The notes under the pieces are model-generated. The model searched no databases, was not told the origin of the DNA, and was given only the letters and a program-made list of their open reading frames with translations. Below are positions 8,512 through 16,639 of a stretch of DNA of 64,000 nt, piece after piece. A program made the position numbers and the translations under genes. Origin of the DNA: JBFLVU01 sp964589625 (GTDB lineage: Bacteria > Acidobacteriota > UBA4820 > DSQY01); contig CAZPSH010000007.1 of assembly GCA_964589625.1 (NCBI GenBank), positions 65,260-129,259 on the forward strand. Reading direction: 5' to 3'. Within the stretch, counting starts at the first letter, position 1, and each line of letters opens with the position of its first letter.

Positions 8512-9141
8512 ATGGCGCGCATCGAGTTCACCGACAACTACCAGGACCTTTCCACCGAGAGCGGATACCAGTTCAAGTTCTTCTGCGAAGGTTGCGGCAA
8601 CGGTTACATGTCCAGCTGGAAGGCCAACAAGCTGGGCGTGGCGGGCCACCTGCTCCGCGGCGCGGGCAGCGTCCTCGGGGGCGTCTTCGGCCGCGCCGCC
8701 CACGGCGCTTACGAGGTCCAGGAGGCCATCGGGGGCCCCGCCCACGATTCCGCCCTCAAGGAGGCCGTGGAGGAGATCCGCCCCCAGTTCGTCCAGTGCA
8801 AGCGGTGCGGCCAGTGGGTCTGCCGGGAGATCTGCTGGAACGCCGAGCGAAGCCTTTGCAAGAATTGCGCGCCCATCCTCCAGCGGGAACTCGCTTCCAA
8901 GCAGGCCGAGATCGCCGTCCAGCAGGCCGAGGAGAAGCTTCGCGAGATGGACCTCACCGAGGGCGTGAACCTCAAGGCCACGGCGGCGGTGCTCTGCCCC
9001 CAGTGCGGGGCCGAGGCCCAGGGAGGGAAGTTCTGCCCCGACTGCGGCGCCTCCCTCGTGCCCAAGTCCGAGTGCCCCAAGTGCGGCACCCACGTGAAGG
9101 CCGGCGCCAAGTTCTGCCTCGAGTGCGGCCAGAAGCTCTGA
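8512..9141 (+). CDS. Zinc-ribbon protein, unknown function
   Basis: A 209-residue soluble protein with four zinc-binding Cys clusters: CEGCG near residue 26, CKRCGQWVC with CWNAERSLCKNC near 97-122, and a C-terminal double zinc ribbon (CPQCG...CPDCG and CPKCG...CLECG). A Gly/Ala-rich segment around residues 45-75 separates the first two clusters, and a short charged helix (about 125-150) links to the ribbons. The C-terminal ribbons resemble those on the SPFH protein at 59091-60242, though the N-terminal domains differ. The ATG at 8512 follows GGGGGAGGAGGACCC, a strong ribosome site. The next gene starts on this gene's stop (TGATG), so the two are probably translationally coupled. No enzymatic motif is seen. 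Confidence 0.75.
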   Translation: MARIEFTDNYQDLSTESGYQFKFFCEGCGNGYMSSWKANKLGVAGHLLRGAGSVLGGVFGRAAHGAYEVQEAIGGPAHDSALKEAVEEIRPQFVQCKRCGQWVCREICWNAERSLCKNCAPILQRELASKQAEIAVQQAEEKLREMDLTEGVNLKATAAVLCPQCGAEAQGGKFCPDCGASLVPKSECPKCGTHVKAGAKFCLECGQKL

Positions 9142-10358
9142 TGCAGGGGCCCTGCCTCATCGAGGTCATCCCGCCTATCGGCACCCAGCAGTCCAAGGGC
9201 CTGCCGGGGACGTGGTCCCTCGAGAAGAACATCCTCCACTTGGCCACGGGGTCCTTCGGGACCCTCGCCCTGCCCATCAGCGAGATCTCGGGCTTCTCCC
9301 TGGACGGCCCCGTCCTGACCCTTTTCCTCAAGCAGAGGAAGGTGCTCCTGGCCCGCATGGGCGGGGGCGCCGAGACCCTACTGGACCTTCTGGAGCGCCG
9401 CTGGCCCATCCTCCGCGCGGAGGCCCTGCGCCTCACGGGCCGCGGGGAACCGCGTTCCTACGCCTGCGTCTTCGGAGATCTGGATTCCATCGCCCAGCCG
9501 GGGCGGGCGGTGGTCTTCGACGACTTGCTTCTGGTCTTTCAGACGGGCCAGGACCTGAGCCCCATCTTCCTGCCGCTCGTGGAGAACGTCTTCCTCGACG
9601 AGGAGGCCTACGCGCTGGCCCTCAAGGGGTGGGACGGATGGACCTTCACCTTTTCGCGCCTGGGGCCGAGGCTGCAGGAGTTCGCCGAGCGAGTGACGAG
9701 GGGCCGGGCGGCACTGACCGCCGAGGCCTCCACGCTCCTGGGGGCGTGCCTTCCCTCCCTGGACGCCTTCGCCCTGATGGCCGTCTCCTCGGCGTGGCTT
9801 CCGGGGCGCCTGATTTGCCTGGAGGAACTCTCGACCCTCTCGTCGGACCTCCCAGGAGCCCTCAGGGCTCTCGTAGCGGGGCTGCCCCGGAGGCGGGAAG
9901 CGGAAGCCCTCCAGCACGGCCTTTCCCATCGGGACGTCTATTTCGCCCTCGCCGCGCCCTCGACCGGGGCTTCCGAGCCGGAGGAGGCGGCCCCCGGGCC
10001 CGACGGCGATGCCGCCGAGCCTGCCGCCACGAAGGCGGGATCTCCTCCTCCCGCCCTCCTCTGGATGGCCGTCCGTCGCGGCGGCCACTGGATTCTCGAG
10101 GCCCTGAGCGAGGGCGACCGCGCCACGTACGCCTTCGAGGCCGGCGACGAGGGTCCCAAGCTCCTGTCCATGATCCTCTGCGCCCCCCAGTTCTCCCGCG
10201 AGGCCCTCTACCTGCCCATGGAGCGCCTCACCGGCGAGCGCGCGCCCCTCGCCGCCGCCGCCCGCGAACTGCCCTTCCTGAGGGACCTGCGCGCCCACCT
10301 GAAGGCCCGTGCCCTCCACACCTCCTACGAGGCGTGGAAGAAATCCCTGGCCATCTAA
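9141..10358 (+). CDS. Hypothetical protein coupled to zinc-ribbon gene
   Basis: A 405-residue cytoplasmic-looking protein without signal peptide or membrane segment. The first 90 residues (GTWSLEKNILHLATGSFG, LPISEISGFSLDGPVLTLFL) have a PH-like/beta-rich pattern. The rest alternates helices and strands, with an Ala/Pro/Glu-rich linker at about 275-310 that probably separates two domains. No known catalytic motif is recognised. The ATG overlaps the upstream TGA by one base, and coding bias is like that of the neighbours, so the gene is convincing as a gene. Function unknown; the pairing with a zinc-ribbon protein is the only functional clue. Confidence 0.7.
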   Translation: MQGPCLIEVIPPIGTQQSKGLPGTWSLEKNILHLATGSFGTLALPISEISGFSLDGPVLTLFLKQRKVLLARMGGGAETLLDLLERRWPILRAEALRLTGRGEPRSYACVFGDLDSIAQPGRAVVFDDLLLVFQTGQDLSPIFLPLVENVFLDEEAYALALKGWDGWTFTFSRLGPRLQEFAERVTRGRAALTAEASTLLGACLPSLDAFALMAVSSAWLPGRLICLEELSTLSSDLPGALRALVAGLPRRREAEALQHGLSHRDVYFALAAPSTGASEPEEAAPGPDGDAAEPAATKAGSPPPALLWMAVRRGGHWILEALSEGDRATYAFEAGDEGPKLLSMILCAPQFSREALYLPMERLTGERAPLAAAARELPFLRDLRAHLKARALHTSYEAWKKSLAI

Positions 10359-10359
10359 G

Positions 10360-10660
10360 CGAGACGTCAGACGTTAGACGGGAGACGGTAGCCGTTAGAC
10401 GTTAGACGGGAGACGGTAGCCGTTAGACGTTAGACGGGAGACGGTAGNNNNNNNNNNNNNNNNNNNNNNNNNNNNNNNNNNNNNNNNNNNNNNNNNNNNN
10501 NNNNNNNNNNNNNNNNNNNNNNNNNNNNNNNNNNNNNNNNNNNNNNNCGTTAGACGTTAGACGGGAGACGGTAGCCGTTAGACGTTAGACGGGAGACGGT
10601 AGCCGTTAGACGTTAGACGGGAGACGGTAGACGTTAGATGATAAACGTTAGACGCGAGAC
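10360..10660. repeat. Tandem array of a 28-bp repeat, interrupted by a gap
   Basis: A 28-bp unit (CCGTTAGACGTTAGACGG followed by GAGACGGTAG) is repeated head to tail with near-perfect identity: about three copies before the gap and three after it. The array then degenerates into shorter GACGTTAGA / GATAAACGTTAGACG words to about 10680. There are no unique spacers, so it is not a CRISPR array. Internally the unit is itself built from GTTAGAC and GGGAGACGG words. The real copy number is unknown because the assembly breaks inside it. Confidence 0.9.
10448..10547. other. Assembly gap of exactly 100 N
   Basis: A run of exactly 100 N, a conventional placeholder for a gap of unknown size, sits inside the 28-bp tandem repeat. 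The two flanks are the same repeat, so the true length may be very different and the join itself should be treated with caution. Confidence 0.95.
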
Positions 10661-10720
10661 GATAGACGTAAGATGGGAGATGCGAGGCGCGAAGAAGGCG
10701 TCCCGAAGGGGGCCTGAGCC

Positions 10721-12043
10721 CTACAGGTCGGGCTCCTTCACCCACAGGACCTTCTTGGAAAAGGATAGATTCAGGAAATCGCCCTCCTCGATGCCGCCGG
10801 GAGGGGCCTTTCGGCCGGGGCAGGGGCTCTTGGCGAGGGGCTTCCAGTCCAGGGAGCGGGCGTCGAGGAGGACGAGGGCGGCCTTTTCGGGCTCGTCGTC
10901 GCGGAAGAGGAGGGTCACTCGGTCCCCGGCGATGTCGAGGACGTCCCAGAGGCCGTCTCGCCCCTTGGGGGGCTCGAGGAGGGCCATCTCCCAGGCGTCC
11001 CCCTTCTCAGGGGTCCGAAGAAGCCAGGCCCGAGCCTCCTCTTCGCACTCGGCGTTGAAGGCCGCCCACACGGTTCCGGCCTCGGCCAGGGCGCTGAAGC
11101 CGTCCTCGCCGTCGTAGAGCCAAGCGGGATGCCAAGGGGTGCGGTCCCTCAGGACGCCGCCCTGCAGGAAGAGGCCATTGCCGAAGAAGACGCCGTCCCG
11201 CAGGGGCAGGAAGGCCTTGCAGAAGCCCGCCACGTCGAGGAGGGCGTCACAATCCTCCAGGGGAAGATCGGAGGGGAAGACGGCGGCGCCGGCGGCGTCG
11301 AAGCCCGATTTCCAGTCCGAGTCGGCCAGCCGTTCGTTTGGAACAAAGAGAGCCCACCGGCCCGTGTCTGGGTTGAGCAATGCGGGGCCTTTGGAGGTCC
11401 AGAAGAAGAGGCGGGCGCCGGCGGATTGTGGGCGAAGGTAGGGCTGTGGGCCCGCTCCGGCCCTGGACGCTCCGCCGAAATGCCAGCGGAAGGCGCCCAA
11501 GACGGGGTCGTGTTCGAGGAGCCCGGAGCCGAGGGCCGAGAGGAAGAGTCGTTGGCCGTGGCGGAGGAGGCCGGCCCAAGGGACCTGAATCGAGCCAGGA
11601 TCGGGCGCCGCGTAGGTCCGCCCGGTAGAGTAGGGGTCGTTGTCGAAGGCCTGGCGGTGGTATGCCAGGCGGGCGGCGGCGGGTATCTCCACCGGGCTCC
11701 CTTTCCCCGTGGACCGCTCGTAGCGCCAATATCCCGATGCCGGGCCTGCCCCTCCCGAGACGACGTAAAGGAAAGGTCCCATTAGGATCGCCCCCGCCGG
11801 ATCCCGCTGGGGAGGGTCGAGGGGGAGGAGACGGGCGGTCCCGGAGACGGGATCGTAGAGGTACAGCCCCTTTTCGCACAGGAAAAGGGTCCCCTCCGGC
11901 GACCGGAAAAGGGGCCCGGAACTGACCGGGGCGTCCGCGAGCGGCACAACGGCTCTCGGGGCCTTGGGCGGGGAATCCGGAGCCGCGGCGGCCGGGGCCG
12001 ATCCCAGGATTGCGAGGGCCAAAAGGGCGCAGGTCGCTCTCAT
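10721..12043 (-). CDS. Secreted beta-propeller-like protein, unknown function
   Basis: A 440-residue exported protein. A signal peptide (ATCALLALAILGSAPAAAAP) is followed by repeated strand patterns such as GTLFLCEKGLYLYDP, GPFLYVVSGG and GTVWAAFNAE that suggest a beta-propeller of PQQ/WD-like blades. No catalytic motif or membrane anchor is visible. The gene lies between the 28-bp repeat array and a divergently transcribed membrane protein. It is similar in style, but not obviously in sequence, to the propeller protein at 28597-29622. Function unknown. Confidence 0.7.
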   Translation of the reverse strand: MRATCALLALAILGSAPAAAAPDSPPKAPRAVVPLADAPVSSGPLFRSPEGTLFLCEKGLYLYDPVSGTARLLPLDPPQRDPAGAILMGPFLYVVSGGAGPASGYWRYERSTGKGSPVEIPAAARLAYHRQAFDNDPYSTGRTYAAPDPGSIQVPWAGLLRHGQRLFLSALGSGLLEHDPVLGAFRWHFGGASRAGAGPQPYLRPQSAGARLFFWTSKGPALLNPDTGRWALFVPNERLADSDWKSGFDAAGAAVFPSDLPLEDCDALLDVAGFCKAFLPLRDGVFFGNGLFLQGGVLRDRTPWHPAWLYDGEDGFSALAEAGTVWAAFNAECEEEARAWLLRTPEKGDAWEMALLEPPKGRDGLWDVLDIAGDRVTLLFRDDEPEKAALVLLDARSLDWKPLAKSPCPGRKAPPGGIEEGDFLNLSFSKKVLWVKEPDL

Positions 12044-12182
12044 CCTACCTCCGCCAAAAGGCTAGCACACTCCCGCCCTGCCGGGCCCCGGGAAACATGC
12101 GTACCTTGGGAAGCGTTGGGTGGGACACCGGTTCCACCGGGAGGGGGCCGGGGTTAGGATGGGGCGAAACGGAGGAGGCGGG

Positions 12183-13079
12183 ATGAAAAGGCTCCTTGGA
12201 CAGGCCGAGCGCGTCTTTGACTCCCTTCAGAGGCGGTGGTCCAGCCACGGATCCTCCCGGATGGCGGGCACCCTTTTGGCCGGGGTCTTCCTGGTGGCCC
12301 TGGCGGTCATCGAGGCCAACCGGGAGGGGTGGCTCCCCGACCTCCTGGCCGGGTGGTTGCCCACGAACCACTTCTACGCGGTGGACCTCGCCTTCACGCT
12401 CCTTCTCTTCTTCGAGGTCATCGCCCTGGTCTTCACGCTGGCGCAGTCCGTCTCTTCCTCCGTGGGGAAGCAGTTCGAGATCCTGTCGCTCATCTTGATC
12501 CGGCAGACCTTCAAGGAGTTCACGGCCTTTCCCGAGCCGGTGACGTGGGAACACGTCCGGCCGGCGATCCTCAACATGGGGGCGGTCTCCCTGGGGGCCC
12601 TGCTGATCTTCGTGGTGCTGGGGGCTTACTACAGGAGCCAGCGGCACATTCCGCTCTCGGCGGACCCCGACGACCGGTGGTCCTTCGCGGCCACGAAAAA
12701 GCTGGTGGCCCTGGCCCTCTTCGCCCTCTTTGCCCTCATGGGCCTCGTGGACCTCACCCGGGGGCTTCGCGGCGACCCGGTCTACCCCTTCTTCGAGACC
12801 TTCTACACGGTGCTGATCTTCAGCGACGTGCTGATCGTCCTCGTCTCGCTGACGTACAGCTCCACCTACGCCATCGTCTTCCGGAATTCGGGCTTCGCCG
12901 TCTCCACAGTGTTCCTGCGCCTAGCCCTCACCTCGCCGCATCACATCAAGGCCCTCATCGGCCTCTCGGCGGCCATCTTCGCCCTCGGATTGACCGTCGC
13001 GTACAACCACTTTGCGCTTGCCCTGGACGAGGGCGGCCCCGCCGCTCCTCCTCCCGCCGGCCCCTCCGCCGCCTCTTGA
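12183..13079 (+). CDS. Multi-pass membrane protein, unknown function
   Basis: A 298-residue inner-membrane protein with about six hydrophobic segments: near residues 28-44 (AGTLLAGVFLVALAVIEA), 62-88, 130-150 (MGAVSLGALLIFVVLGAYY), 175-195 (LVALALFALFALMGLVDL), 215-235 (VLIFSDVLIVLVSL) and 262-280. The tail is Pro/Ala-rich. The ATG at 12183 is chosen because GGAGGAGGCGGG precedes it; an in-frame start at 12120 would add 21 uncharacteristic residues. No transport-family signature is recognised. It is divergent from the secreted propeller gene. Confidence 0.72.
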   Translation: MKRLLGQAERVFDSLQRRWSSHGSSRMAGTLLAGVFLVALAVIEANREGWLPDLLAGWLPTNHFYAVDLAFTLLLFFEVIALVFTLAQSVSSSVGKQFEILSLILIRQTFKEFTAFPEPVTWEHVRPAILNMGAVSLGALLIFVVLGAYYRSQRHIPLSADPDDRWSFAATKKLVALALFALFALMGLVDLTRGLRGDPVYPFFETFYTVLIFSDVLIVLVSLTYSSTYAIVFRNSGFAVSTVFLRLALTSPHHIKALIGLSAAIFALGLTVAYNHFALALDEGGPAAPPPAGPSAAS

Positions 13080-13375
13080 GGGACTGGGGAACGAGGGGAC
13101 GAGGGAACTGGGAGAAATCGAAGACAGGCGGGCGAGGGGGCCCGCCCTACGGGTTCCGGGTTCGCGTTTTTCGTCTCCCGTTTTTCGTCTCCCGTCTCCT
13201 CAAATCCCAAATCCGCAATTCCAAATGCCCCTCCGCCTTCCGCCTTCCATCTCCCGTCTCTCTGTCTCTTCGCTCCCTCCACCTGTGACGCGGCGCACGA
13301 TTCGGTTTGGGAGGGAAATACGGGACCTGGTTCCGTCCTTCTTCGGTTTGAATCGCCCCGCTACGGAGGTGCTTC
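13080..13375. repeat. Intergenic low-complexity repeats (GTCTCCC and AAATCCC words)
   Basis: No gene is seen. Bases 13165-13265 contain TTTTTCGTCTCCCG twice in tandem, then CAAATCCCAAATCC and CTTCCGCCTTCC words, then CCCGTCTCTCTGTCTC. The GTCTCCCG word is the reverse complement of the GGGAGAC core of the 28-bp array at 10360-10660. The AAATCCC words recur inside the polymerase gene at 45565-45672 and 48032-48066. The stretch therefore looks like a member of a dispersed simple-repeat family. Confidence 0.6.
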
Positions 13376-13765
13376 ATGAAGAAGGCCCGTTTTCTGGTCA
13401 CCTATTTCGGAATCGTGGCGGCGTTTGCGCTGACACTCCTTGCCGCCTTCCCAGCCCGCTCCCGGCCCCCAGTAGGAAACGAATCGTCCCGCGTCCGGGA
13501 GGCCGACCTCACCCGGGGCCTGCTGATGCCGGCCCGGCACAACGCGACACAGGGAAAGCACCTTTACGCGTGCGACGCCTGCGACCGGACCCGCGATTCC
13601 AAGGGAACCTGTCCGAACTGCGGCCAGACCTTCGAGCGCGTCCTGCGCGCACAGGTTTCTTACGCGTGCGAACCCTGTTCGGTGAAGAGCCGGGAGCCGG
13701 GAACCTGCGGCTCCTGCGGCCGGGACCTCGCCATGGTCCTGACCCGGCCCGAACGGGATTCCTGA
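13376..13765 (+). CDS. Exported protein with two CxxC zinc-finger-like units
   Basis: A 129-residue protein. The N-terminus is a signal sequence or membrane anchor (LVTYFGIVAAFALTLLAA, residues 7-24). The periplasmic part has paired Cys motifs YACDACDR...CPNCGQ and YACEPCS...CGSCGRD, an internal duplication of about 35 residues. The pattern resembles the heavy-metal-binding YTCPMHP...CPKCGM units found on metal efflux proteins, but without the His/Met, so zinc or a structural metal is more likely. The start follows CGGAGGTGCTTC. It is convergent with ubiD across a strong hairpin. Function unknown. Confidence 0.7.
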   Translation: MKKARFLVTYFGIVAAFALTLLAAFPARSRPPVGNESSRVREADLTRGLLMPARHNATQGKHLYACDACDRTRDSKGTCPNCGQTFERVLRAQVSYACEPCSVKSREPGTCGSCGRDLAMVLTRPERDS

Positions 13766-13798
13766 CCCCGCCCCCTCCCTCCCTTTCCCCTGTTGCAC

Positions 13799-13830
13799 GG
13801 AAGGCCGGCCCCGCCCGGGGCCGGCCTTCC
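13799..13830. terminator. Perfect 14-bp hairpin between convergent genes
   Basis: GGAAGGCCGGCCCC pairs without mismatch with GGGGCCGGCCTTCC across a GCCC loop. It lies between the convergent zinc-finger gene (ends 13765) and ubiD (ends 13855). There is no T-run on either side, so it may act as a bidirectional stem that slows polymerase or protects 3' ends rather than as a canonical intrinsic terminator. Confidence 0.55.
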
Positions 13831-13854
13831 CCGCTGTGCGGTCCGGCGGGGGCC

Positions 13855-15303
13855 TCAGCGTTTCCGGAGCCTCTCCCACAGGGCGCCCACTCTCTCCCGA
13901 ACGGGCCCGTCCATAACGATCGCGTCGGGCCAATCCCGGTCGAAGCCTTCGCCCTTCCACTTGGCGGTGGCGTCGATGCCCACCTTGCCGCCGTAGGCGA
14001 AATACTGGGAGGCGTGCTCGAGGGCGTCCATGGGGCCCTTGGAGAGTTCCAGGTCGCGGGCGGGATCGATGTTGGCCAGGACCCGCCAGGCCACCTCCGA
14101 GAGGTCGTGGACGTTCACGTTCGCGTCCACCACGACGATGACCTTCGTGAACATGGCCTGGCCCAGGCCCCAGATGGCATGCATGAGCTTCCGGGCGTGG
14201 CCTGGGTACTGCTTGTCGAGGGCGAGGATCATGAGGTTGTGGAAGGCACCCTCGGGGGGCATGTGCATGTCCACCACCTCGGGCATCTGCTTCTTCAAAA
14301 GGGGCAGGGTGATGCGCTCGATGGCGAAGCCCATGAAGGCGTCCTCCATGGGCGGACGCCCTACGATGGTGTGGACGTAGAGGGGGCTCTTTCTGCGCGT
14401 CATGCATTCCACGTGGAAGACCGGATAGTCGTCGGCCAGGGAGTAGTAGCCCGTGTGGTCGCCGAAGGGGCCTTCTCGACGAAGCTCCGCGGGATCCACC
14501 CACCCCTCGAGGACGATCTCCGAGTGGGCGGGAACCTCGAGGTCCACCGTCTCGCAGGGGACCATCTCCACGGCCTCCTTCCGAAGAAAGCCGGCCAGGA
14601 GCATCTCGTCCACTTCGTCGGGGAGGGGGAGAGCGGCGGAGAAGTAGGTGGCCGGGTCCGCGCCGAGGGCGACGGCCACGGGGATCTTCTCGCCCCGCGC
14701 CAGGGCCCTTCGGGCGTGGCGGGCGCCCTGTTTGTGGACTTGCCAGTGCATCCCCGTGGAGGCCTCGTCGTAGACCTGCATCCGGTACATGCCGCAGTTT
14801 CGCTTGCCCGAGGCAGGATCCTTGGTGAAGACCATGGGGAGGGTGATGAAGGGCCCGCCGTCCTGGGGCCAGCAGGTGCAGACGGGCAGGTCCAGGAGGG
14901 AGAACTGGCCCTTCTTGAGGGGGACCTCCTTGCAGGGGCCGGACTTCACCGTCCGGGGCATGAAGGAGGCCAGTTCGGCGAGCTGGGGAAGCATGCGGAT
15001 CTTGTCCAATAGGCCCTGGGGCTGCTTTAGATCGAAAAAGGCTGAGATGCGGCGATCGATCTCGTCGTAGGACTCCAGGCCGAGGGCCATGAGCATCCGA
15101 CGGTGGGTCCCCAGCGCGTTGCCCAGGAGGGGAACGGCGCTCCCCTTCACCTTTTCGAAGAGGAGGGCGGGACCCCCCTCCTTCACGGCCCGGTCCAGCA
15201 GCTCGGTGATCTCCAGCCGGGGGTCCACTTCTTCCTCTACGCGGAGCAGTTCCCCCGCCTTGTCCAGGGCCGAAACGAATTCGCGAAGGTCTTTGAAGGC
15301 CAT
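13855..15303 (-). CDS. ubiD: UbiD-family decarboxylase (prenylated-FMN dependent)
   Basis: A 482-residue member of the UbiD family, which performs reversible non-oxidative decarboxylation of aromatic or alpha,beta-unsaturated acids with prenylated FMN. Family features include FKDLREFVSALDKAGELLRV at the N-terminus, the central VDEMLLAGFLRKE with EIVLEGWVDP and REGPFGDHTGYYSL, and AIWGLGQAMFTKVIVVVD toward the C-terminus. The true substrate may be 3-polyprenyl-4-hydroxybenzoate, a menaquinone-pathway intermediate or another aromatic acid; the sequence alone does not decide. Start: ATG 15303 has AGGAGGGGG about 7 bases upstream, whereas the in-frame GTG at 15312 lies too close to that site. It is the last gene of the minus-strand run; no ubiX flavin prenyltransferase is in the window. 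Confidence 0.9.
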   Translation of the reverse strand: MAFKDLREFVSALDKAGELLRVEEEVDPRLEITELLDRAVKEGGPALLFEKVKGSAVPLLGNALGTHRRMLMALGLESYDEIDRRISAFFDLKQPQGLLDKIRMLPQLAELASFMPRTVKSGPCKEVPLKKGQFSLLDLPVCTCWPQDGGPFITLPMVFTKDPASGKRNCGMYRMQVYDEASTGMHWQVHKQGARHARRALARGEKIPVAVALGADPATYFSAALPLPDEVDEMLLAGFLRKEAVEMVPCETVDLEVPAHSEIVLEGWVDPAELRREGPFGDHTGYYSLADDYPVFHVECMTRRKSPLYVHTIVGRPPMEDAFMGFAIERITLPLLKKQMPEVVDMHMPPEGAFHNLMILALDKQYPGHARKLMHAIWGLGQAMFTKVIVVVDANVNVHDLSEVAWRVLANIDPARDLELSKGPMDALEHASQYFAYGGKVGIDATAKWKGEGFDRDWPDAIVMDGPVRERVGALWERLRKR

Positions 15304-15319
15304 GGGCGTCACCCCCTCC

Positions 15320-16639
15320 TCAGGCGCGGAACTTGACGGCGTTCAATCCGCACCGGCGGAGCATGCGGTAGATTTCCACCCTCTGCTTGCCAGACTCCTG
15401 GGCCATCCGGTTGATGTTGCCCCGGTGCTTTCTCAGCAGCCGGGTGAGGTATTCCCTCTCGAATTGGAGCCGGGCGTGGGCGTAGCTTCCCACTCCGCGT
15501 CCCGAGTACCCCTGCAATTCGAAGGGCAGGTCTTCCCGCTTGAGACGGCCTCCCTTCAGGTAGAGGGCGCAGAAGCGCATCCGCGTTTGGAGCTCCCGGA
15601 CGTTCCCGGGCCAGGGGTACCACAGGAGGCAGTCCATGGCCTCCTCGGCGATCCCGTCGAAGGGCTTCCCGAGTTCCCGGCAGTAACTCTGAAGGAAGGT
15701 GCCCGCCAAGGGCGGAATGTCCTCCGAGCGCTCCCGGAGAGGGGGCACCCGGAGGGGGAAGGTCTGGATCCGGTAGAAGAGGTCCTCTCGGAACCGCTGG
15801 CCGGAAACCTCCGCCGCGAGGTCCCGCGAGGAGGCGAAGATGAATCGCACGTTGGCGGCCCTGGCTTCGGTTCCGCCCTGGGGCAGGTATTCGCGGTCCT
15901 TCAGGATCTTGATGAGGCGCGCCTGGAAGACCAGCGGAAGGTCGCCCACCTCGTCGAAGAAGAGGGTGCCCCCACCGGCGTCCGCGATCTGTCCACGGAT
16001 TCCGTCCTCCCTGGCCTCGCCGAAGAACTCCCTCTCCAGGAGGTCCTCCGGAACGCCCTGGCAGTTGACGACGACGAAGGGCCCCTTGTTGCGCGGGCTC
16101 TGAAAATGGATCTGGCGGGCGATCACGCCGCGTCCGGTGCCCGATTCGCCGAGAATCAGCACGGGGATTTCCGTGGGGGAGACGATGGCCATCTGCTCCC
16201 GCACCCCGATCATGGCCGGAGACTGGCCCATGAGGATGGCCTCCTCCGACTTGGCCAGGGGCTGGGAGGGCCGCCGCGGAGAGCGCGCCAGGGCCCCCTC
16301 GATGCGTACGCGGACCTCCGGGGGGCAGAGGGGCGTGAGCAGGACTTCAGAGGCGCCGCGGGCCAGGAGCGCCCCCGCCTCCTGCCTCCGGTCCTCCTGG
16401 AGGACGATCAAGATGGGCGTCCACGGGGCGAGGGTGCGAAGCTGGGAGAGGAGGTTCTCCCCCCGCACTCCGGGCTGGTCCAGGTCGGCGAAAATGACCT
16501 CCACGCCGCCGAGGGCCAGCCGAGCGAGGGCGTCCTCTCCGCTCTCGGCCCGCTCTTCCACCCAGTGCAGAGGGAGGCAGGATGCCAGCGCATCGGCCGT
16601 TTCCACCTCCCGAATCAGGAGCAGCGCCTTCGTCAACAC
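15320..16639 (-). CDS. bEBP-like AAA+ transcriptional regulator lacking GAFTGA, with degenerate receiver
   Basis: A 439-residue protein laid out like an NtrC-family response regulator. A receiver-like domain spans about 1-118, an AAA+ domain about 135-370 and a Fis-type helix-turn-helix about 395-435 (NINRMAQESGKQRVEIYRML). Walker A is GESGTGRG (164-171), Walker B GGGTLFFDEVG (about 222-232), and the arginine-finger region is RFREDLFYRI. Two departures stand out. The L1 loop that contacts sigma54 (GAFTGA) is missing, with FFGEAREDGIRGQIADAGGG running straight to Walker B. The receiver has lost the acidic pair (LLIREVE for LIVDDE) and the conserved Lys, although Asp52 remains. It overlaps the tldD-like gene by 7 bp. 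It probably regulates without sigma54 activation. Confidence 0.82.
   Translation of the reverse strand: MLTKALLLIREVETADALASCLPLHWVEERAESGEDALARLALGGVEVIFADLDQPGVRGENLLSQLRTLAPWTPILIVLQEDRRQEAGALLARGASEVLLTPLCPPEVRVRIEGALARSPRRPSQPLAKSEEAILMGQSPAMIGVREQMAIVSPTEIPVLILGESGTGRGVIARQIHFQSPRNKGPFVVVNCQGVPEDLLEREFFGEAREDGIRGQIADAGGGTLFFDEVGDLPLVFQARLIKILKDREYLPQGGTEARAANVRFIFASSRDLAAEVSGQRFREDLFYRIQTFPLRVPPLRERSEDIPPLAGTFLQSYCRELGKPFDGIAEEAMDCLLWYPWPGNVRELQTRMRFCALYLKGGRLKREDLPFELQGYSGRGVGSYAHARLQFEREYLTRLLRKHRGNINRMAQESGKQRVEIYRMLRRCGLNAVKFRA

Noticed and set aside
10360..10680. Possible CRISPR array at the regular repeats
   Set aside because: The 28-bp units abut directly with no unique spacers, and no cas genes are in the window.
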